Source: JABCPO02 sp963513115
GTDB taxonomy: Bacteria; Bacillota; Clostridia; TANB77; CAG-508
Assembly: GCA_963513115.1 (NCBI GenBank)
Contig: CAUPPN010000023.1
Span: 1-10,658, forward strand
Reading direction: 5' to 3'
Length of the DNA stretch: 10,658 nucleotides
In this document: one piece after another, positions 7,591 to 10,658 of the stretch
Layout: every line of letters begins with the position of its first letter
How positions within the stretch are numbered: the stretch's first letter is position 1
The notes under the pieces: model-generated
The model's input: only the letters and a program-made list of their open reading frames with translations
Databases searched by the model: none
What the model was told of the DNA's origin: nothing
Program-made: the position numbers and the translations under genes

Positions 7591-7616
7591 AAGGCTAGTA
7601 ATACTAGTCTTTTTTA
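7591..7616 (+). terminator. Intrinsic terminator of tig-clpP-clpX
   Basis: A nine-pair stem (7591-7599 with 7603-7611, core CTAGT/ACTAG, one G-T wobble) with a three-base loop AAT runs into six T residues at 7610-7615. It lies 17 bases after the clpX stop codon, ideal for ending this transcript. The opposite strand lacks an equal T-run, so it is mainly one-directional. Confidence 0.85.
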
Positions 7617-7619
7617 TAT

Positions 7620-7650
7620 ACATATACGATTGCGCAAAATATATTTGGCA
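7620..7650 (+). repeat. Left copy of an inverted short repeat (TTGCGCAAAA type)
   Basis: The segment 7620-7640 matches the reverse complement of 8647-8667 at 19 of 21 positions, with the identical core ATTGCGCAAAAT. The core continues into TTTGGCA and can fold into a seven-pair hairpin with one bulged G (7631-7650). The repeat starts about 56 bases after the clpX stop codon. It may be one unit of a dispersed intergenic repeat family or the end of a small relic element. Confidence 0.6.
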
Positions 7651-7655
7651 TGAAA

Positions 7656-7688
7656 ATAGGAGGTAAGGGAGGGTATCCTATCTTTTTT
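7656..7688 (+). terminator. Possible second, weaker terminator
   Basis: ATAGGA (7656-7661) pairs with TCCTAT (7676-7681), and six T residues follow at 7683-7688. The 14-base loop carries GGTAAGGGAGGGTA, continuing a Shine-Dalgarno-like AGGAGG string with no usable start codon behind it. The long loop makes it a weak terminator; it could act as backup for the one at 7591-7616 or end a very short local transcript. Confidence 0.35.
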
Positions 7689-8042
7689 ATCTTATTTTTA
7701 TTATTGATTAAATAATATATTAGTATATTCCCACATATATATTTTTCTAAATACTCTATATTATTATAATTACATTAATTATATTTTATTGTTTTAATTA
7801 TCATAATAATTTATATATTTAAATATTAATTAAATTAAAAATAAAATTTTAATTTTTATTTTATATTTTTTTTAATTTCTATTTTCTATTTTATATAATC
7901 AAAAATTGATTAGATTTTAAAAAATTTATTTTATTAATTAGAATTAGATATAATAAAAATAATTCTAATCTATAGTATAGTTATATACATTATTGATCTC
8001 TATTTTCCAATTTAAGCGAATTAAAATTAGTACCCATGAAAA

Positions 8043-8098
8043 TTATATATACAACTTTCTTAAATTCATATAATGGATTATTAGTTGTAATTATATAA
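8043..8098. repeat. Long imperfect dyad in the AT-rich island
   Basis: TTATATA plus TACAACT (8043-8056) is complementary to AGTTGTA (8083-8089) and, after two bulged bases, TATATAA (8092-8098). That gives a 14-pair stem with a 26-base loop. It contains no recognisable family motif. A structured RNA or a relic inverted repeat are possible. Confidence 0.4.
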
Positions 8099-8171
8099 AT
8101 TATATGCATACATTGCTAAGAATATTGATATATATACATCTATAGAATTTTATAAAAAAGTGGCAAAAATA

Positions 8172-8214
8172 TGACGCGTCAGAATCGATTTTAAGGCGAT
8201 TTAAAAAAATAGCC
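8172..8214. other. GC-containing palindrome plus GGC/GCC hairpin
   Basis: TGACGCGTCA (8172-8181) is a perfect ten-base palindrome, striking in a region otherwise almost free of G and C. Immediately after it, GGC-G-ATTT (8195-8202) can pair with AAAT-A-GCC (8207-8214) around four A residues with a single G-A mismatch. Together they could be a protein-binding site or part of a small structured RNA. No promoter of quality was found directly upstream. Confidence 0.35.
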
Positions 8215-8436
8215 ATATAGTTATATACCTAAAATATAGGCGTTTTAAAGGCAAATATGAAATATGCGTGTTTTTAGTAAAAAAATACAAAAGTACATAT
8301 ATTTTTATATAGAAGATTGTAAAAATTAAAAAGTTATAATTAGTAATAATAGAAAATGATATAATTATATATAGGAATAAATAAAAGTATAATTTAAAGG
8401 TATATAAGTTATATAGGTTTAAATATAAAATGGGTT

Positions 8437-8450
8437 TAAAATCGATTTTA
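8437..8450. repeat. 14-base perfect palindrome, half repeated at 8183
   Basis: TAAAATCGATTTTA reads the same on both strands. Its last 11 bases, AATCGATTTTA, recur exactly at 8183-8193 on the same strand. It could be an operator-like dyad or part of a local duplication; no gene start lies next to it. Confidence 0.5.
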
Positions 8451-8600
8451 GAAGCTATTAAATAATAAGATAAGTAAAAGTATATAAGTAGATGGTAGCT
8501 GATAGTTAATAATTAATTAATTATTTAAATAAATATACTATTAAATAATATAAAGAGGATTGCATAAAAGTAGTTAAAAATATGGTGGGATACCTATAAT

Positions 8601-8619
8601 AAGCATAAGTAGCTTTTTT
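8601..8619 (+). terminator. Weak plus-strand terminator-like hairpin
   Basis: AAGC (8601-8604) and GCTT (8612-8615) form a four-pair stem with a seven-base loop, leading into a run of T to 8619. The stem is short, so confidence is low. It faces the plus direction and would end a transcript from the A-rich half of the gene-free island, if one exists. Confidence 0.25.
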
Positions 8620-8630
8620 GAATGTTCTAC

Positions 8631-8667
8631 ATTGCACAAAACTTTCATTTTGCGCAATAGTATATAT
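8631..8667 (-). repeat. Right copy of the inverted short repeat, with hairpin
   Basis: The reverse complement of 8647-8667 matches 7620-7640 at 19 of 21 positions. In minus-strand RNA, the core TTGCGCAAAA pairs with TTTTGTGCAA (8631-8641 with 8648-8658, eleven pairs including one G-U, six-base loop). It lies about 56 bases after the stop of the minus-strand gene, the same distance and orientation as the left copy relative to clpX. It has no T-run, so it could serve as an mRNA 3'-end structure but not as a classical terminator. Confidence 0.6.
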
Positions 8668-8714
8668 GTAAAATATGGAAGACTTTTTCTAAATCTCCCT
8701 CTATCTTATCTTAC

Positions 8715-10556
8715 TTATTTATTTAAAATAAATGCTTGTCTATATATCCTATTATTATTTTCAAAGAAATCTTTTCTTTTTAAAATTATATTAGCTCCCT
8801 TTATTGGATCATTTATTATTACATAATTATCATTATATCCAATTAATACTACAACATCAAAATTCTTTTTTTCTTTAATAATTTGATTATCTTTTGTATA
8901 CCATTCAATTCCATCTTCAATAAACTTATTGTTTTCAGAATTTGACCAAATTACAACCGGTATATTTTTATCAATATATGAAAGTATTCCTTCTTCTGAA
9001 GTTCCTGAAATATCTTCTGCAGTACCTTTTCTAATCCTATTTATACTTTTTACAATTTGTTTAGCATATGTACCATATTTACCATCATATTTTGACTTAT
9101 TTACATTACCTACATATACATCAAATGGATTAGATCCTACTCTCTTTTCCTTGCCATCTTCATTTATTATATGTATCTCTTCACCTGTTTCAATCATTTT
9201 AATCATATCATCTATAGTTATATTTTCTAAGCCAATATATTTAAGTACCATATATGTTGAAAGAAGTTCACCTGTTGTTTGGTACCCATACTTATCTGAA
9301 GATACGTATTCAATACCATTTATCATTTTAGGCAAGTTATCAAAAAAGTATCCTACATCATTTTTAACAAAACCTGGATTTCCTTTTTTGTCTCTTATCT
9401 TATAATATCCATTTATTTCACCTAATATTTCTACATCACTTAATGTATCTGTTTTACCAATTACATTATGCAGTTTAGAAGGACCAGAATATATATCATA
9501 TATACCTGATACATATTTCTTATTACTATGTATTGCATCTTCTACAACAGTTAGTTTCATTTTAGATGATATCTTATAATCATTTGACATTGCCGCTATT
9601 TCGCATGTTCCTATACCATTTGCAGTAATAATATTGTTTTCATCAATACTTGCAATACTTGGATTAGATGATTTCCATATAAGATCTTTAAAGGTTGCAT
9701 TTTTAGGTGAAAGTTTTGCAGATACAATGTATTTTTGTCCTTTTCCCATTATGTACTCATTAGTATCAATAGTTATATCTGTTATCCTATCCCACTCTAC
9801 TTTAACCACTTCTTCTTTAAGTTTGTTACCAAAGTTATCTTTAAATACTATGGTAGTTTCTCCCTTCTTTTCTGCATATATAATTAAGTTTTTAGGGTCT
9901 TTTACGCTAATTATTGAAGGATCCGTAGATTCTATTGTTATATCCTTATTTGCACCATCTTCTGGTTCACACTTTACTTCATACTTATATTCACTTTTTA
10001 TAGGAAGTGTTTTTATACTATTTTGTATATTAATACCATTTATGAATTTTACACTTTCTACTTCAAGCATATTACTTTTAACAGTATTATTTGCAAGAGA
10101 TATTTTAGCTTTTCCCTTATCCTTACCATATACCATGTTATTTTTAACTTCTAATACATTTTCATCAGTTATATACCACTTTAAATCTTTTGTATCTGAT
10201 CCTTTAGGATATACTTCTATTTTTATTTTTTGCCCATGTTCTTTATCTACCATATTATAGTCTAATGATATTTTTATATTTTTGGGCTTTTTTATAGTTA
10301 TGCTATCATTTTCAGTACCAATACCAGTAGTTTGTCTTAATATCAAGGTTAAAAAGACTAAGAATATTAGTGAAAATATTACAAGGTTTCTTTTATATGT
10401 TGGTAGTTTTTCTTGCTCATCATACTTATTGTTTTTCTTTTCTTCTTCTTTTTGTATAATAATACTACCTAATTTTTCATTACTAGAGTTTTTAGTATTT
10501 TCTCTTTCATATCTTTTCTTTTTTATATATTTTAAATCATTATCTTTATCTGACAT
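8715..10556 (-). CDS. Membrane-anchored Ig-like/SH3 protein with degenerate C39-type peptidase domain
   Basis: Protein of 613 aa whose exact role is unknown. Residues 1-56 are charged and probably cytoplasmic; 57-73 form one membrane helix with basic residues before it, so the rest should face outward. Three bacterial Ig-like (Big_2 type) domains follow at about 90-167, 171-255 and 258-338; the third is clearest (LSPKNAT, KSSNPSIASID, GIGTCEI). A bacterial SH3 domain spans about 346-405 (IYSGPSKLHNVIG, GYYKIRDKKGNPGFV). Residues 410-613 resemble the C39-like YvpB-type peptidase fold (YGYQTTGELLSTYMVLKYIG, GSNPFDVYVGN, VVVLIGYND, INDP). Aligned by eye, Gly429 replaces the catalytic Cys and Asp567 the catalytic His; this domain contains no cysteine at all. 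The start is the ATG after GAGGT, not the upstream TTG, which lies in the promoter. A surface binding or scaffolding role is plausible. It converges on clpX. Confidence 0.85.
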   Translation of the reverse strand: MSDKDNDLKYIKKKRYERENTKNSSNEKLGSIIIQKEEEKKNNKYDEQEKLPTYKRNLVIFSLIFLVFLTLILRQTTGIGTENDSITIKKPKNIKISLDYNMVDKEHGQKIKIEVYPKGSDTKDLKWYITDENVLEVKNNMVYGKDKGKAKISLANNTVKSNMLEVESVKFINGINIQNSIKTLPIKSEYKYEVKCEPEDGANKDITIESTDPSIISVKDPKNLIIYAEKKGETTIVFKDNFGNKLKEEVVKVEWDRITDITIDTNEYIMGKGQKYIVSAKLSPKNATFKDLIWKSSNPSIASIDENNIITANGIGTCEIAAMSNDYKISSKMKLTVVEDAIHSNKKYVSGIYDIYSGPSKLHNVIGKTDTLSDVEILGEINGYYKIRDKKGNPGFVKNDVGYFFDNLPKMINGIEYVSSDKYGYQTTGELLSTYMVLKYIGLENITIDDMIKMIETGEEIHIINEDGKEKRVGSNPFDVYVGNVNKSKYDGKYGTYAKQIVKSINRIRKGTAEDISGTSEEGILSYIDKNIPVVIWSNSENNKFIEDGIEWYTKDNQIIKEKKNFDVVVLIGYNDNYVIINDPIKGANIILKRKDFFENNNRIYRQAFILNK

Positions 10557-10560
10557 ATTT

Positions 10561-10565
10561 ACCTC
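10561..10565 (-). promoter_or_regulatory. Ribosome binding site fixing the start of the surface protein gene
   Basis: On the minus strand TTTTGAGGTAAATATG places GAGG five bases before the ATG at 10556-10554. The alternative in-frame TTG at 10616-10614 has no Shine-Dalgarno sequence upstream, and translation from it would add 20 residues rich in Ile and Asn with no domain value. Confidence 0.8.
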
Positions 10566-10587
10566 AAAAAAATTATTATATATATTA

Positions 10588-10616
10588 ATTATATTAATTG
10601 ATATGTATATATTCAA
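10588..10616 (-). promoter_or_regulatory. Sigma-A promoter of the surface protein gene
   Basis: On the minus strand TTGAAT (10616-10611) is followed after exactly 17 bases by a perfect TATAAT (10593-10588). The predicted start of transcription is near 10581, giving a leader of about 25 bases that holds just the ribosome binding site. The surrounding sequence is very AT-rich, but the spacing and box quality are good. Confidence 0.7.
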
Positions 10617-10658
10617 GTATTAAAAGATTTAATTGCAAATTGTATATAATTAATATGC

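Larger units (their letters stand above)
7617..8714. other. AT-rich gene-free island between convergent genes
   Basis: About 1.1 kb without a convincing gene on either strand; stop codons are dense in all frames and no good ribosome binding site is followed by a usable start. The plus strand is T-rich from about 7680 to 7900 and A/purine-rich from about 8150 to 8600. Since coding strands in this window are A/purine-rich, both halves have a polarity opposite to their neighbouring gene and could be remains of decayed genes or non-coding transcripts. Dyads seen include 7896-7912 (TAATCAA/TTGATTA), 7937-7969 (ATTAGAATTA/TAATTCTAAT), 8043-8098, 8172-8181 and 8437-8450. Related short repeats mark the two ends (near 7620-7650 and 8631-8667). 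No tRNA, rRNA or CRISPR repeats were seen. Confidence 0.7.

Noticed and set aside
7680..7970. Possible replication origin, because of extreme AT content and T-rich tracts
   Set aside because: No cluster of DnaA boxes (TTATCCACA or close variants) was found on either strand, and no origin-type genes (dnaA, dnaN) are nearby.
8171..8194. Seven-codon frame from ATG at 8171 over the TGACGCGTCA palindrome, and an eleven-codon frame from ATG at 8430
   Set aside because: Too short and without proper ribosome binding sites; the palindromes themselves are the better explanation of the signal.
8632..8826. Plus-strand reading frame of 64 codons overlapping the end of the surface protein gene
   Set aside because: No ribosome binding site; it is mostly antisense to a well-supported gene, and its hydrophobic composition is what the complement of an A-rich coding strand produces.
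8929..10260. Two long plus-strand frames (8929-9405 and 9634-10260) with membrane-protein-like composition
   Set aside because: Both are antisense to the minus-strand gene with clear domains, and the Ser/Phe/Ile-rich composition is an artefact of reading the complement of Lys/Asn/Glu codons.

Overview
The window looks like chromosomal DNA of a very AT-rich, low-GC Gram-positive bacterium, probably an anaerobic fermenter of the Clostridia/Tissierellia kind. Supporting signs are almost exclusive AGA codons for arginine, strong AGGAGG/AAAGGAG ribosome binding sites, a short Gram-positive-type Pgi, an acetate-forming energy gene (ackA), and a membrane-anchored surface protein with bacterial Ig-like and SH3 modules. 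The genus cannot be fixed from sequence alone.

Layout: positions 53-3794 hold three plus-strand carbon-metabolism genes, ackA (acetate kinase), pgi (glucose-6-phosphate isomerase) and pfkA (6-phosphofructokinase of the mixed-substrate lineage). ackA and pgi are 17 bases apart; a 95-base spacer precedes pfkA. They cover the upper steps of glycolysis and the ATP-yielding final step of acetate fermentation. After 230 bases with a good sigma-A promoter and a degenerate CIRCE-like inverted repeat over its -35 box comes the protein quality-control set tig-clpP-clpX (4025-7573): a ribosome-bound chaperone, a proteolytic chamber and its ATP-driven unfoldase. It ends in a clear intrinsic terminator (7591-7616).

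Positions 7617-8714 contain no convincing gene. This extremely AT-rich island has a T-rich left half, an A-rich right half, many dyads, and a related short repeat at each end in inverted orientation. On its far side a convergent minus-strand gene (8715-10556) encodes a membrane-anchored protein with three Ig-like domains, an SH3 domain and a C39-type peptidase fold that lacks the catalytic Cys and His by eye alignment. Its own promoter lies at 10588-10616, which also rules out the longer TTG-started reading frame.

Most noteworthy: the apparent pseudo-peptidase, the CIRCE-like site in front of tig-clpP-clpX, the inverted repeats bracketing the gene-free island, the hybrid ATP/PPi residue signature of the phosphofructokinase, and the unusual N-terminus and loop of ClpP. 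No complete new defence, mobile or CRISPR system was found.
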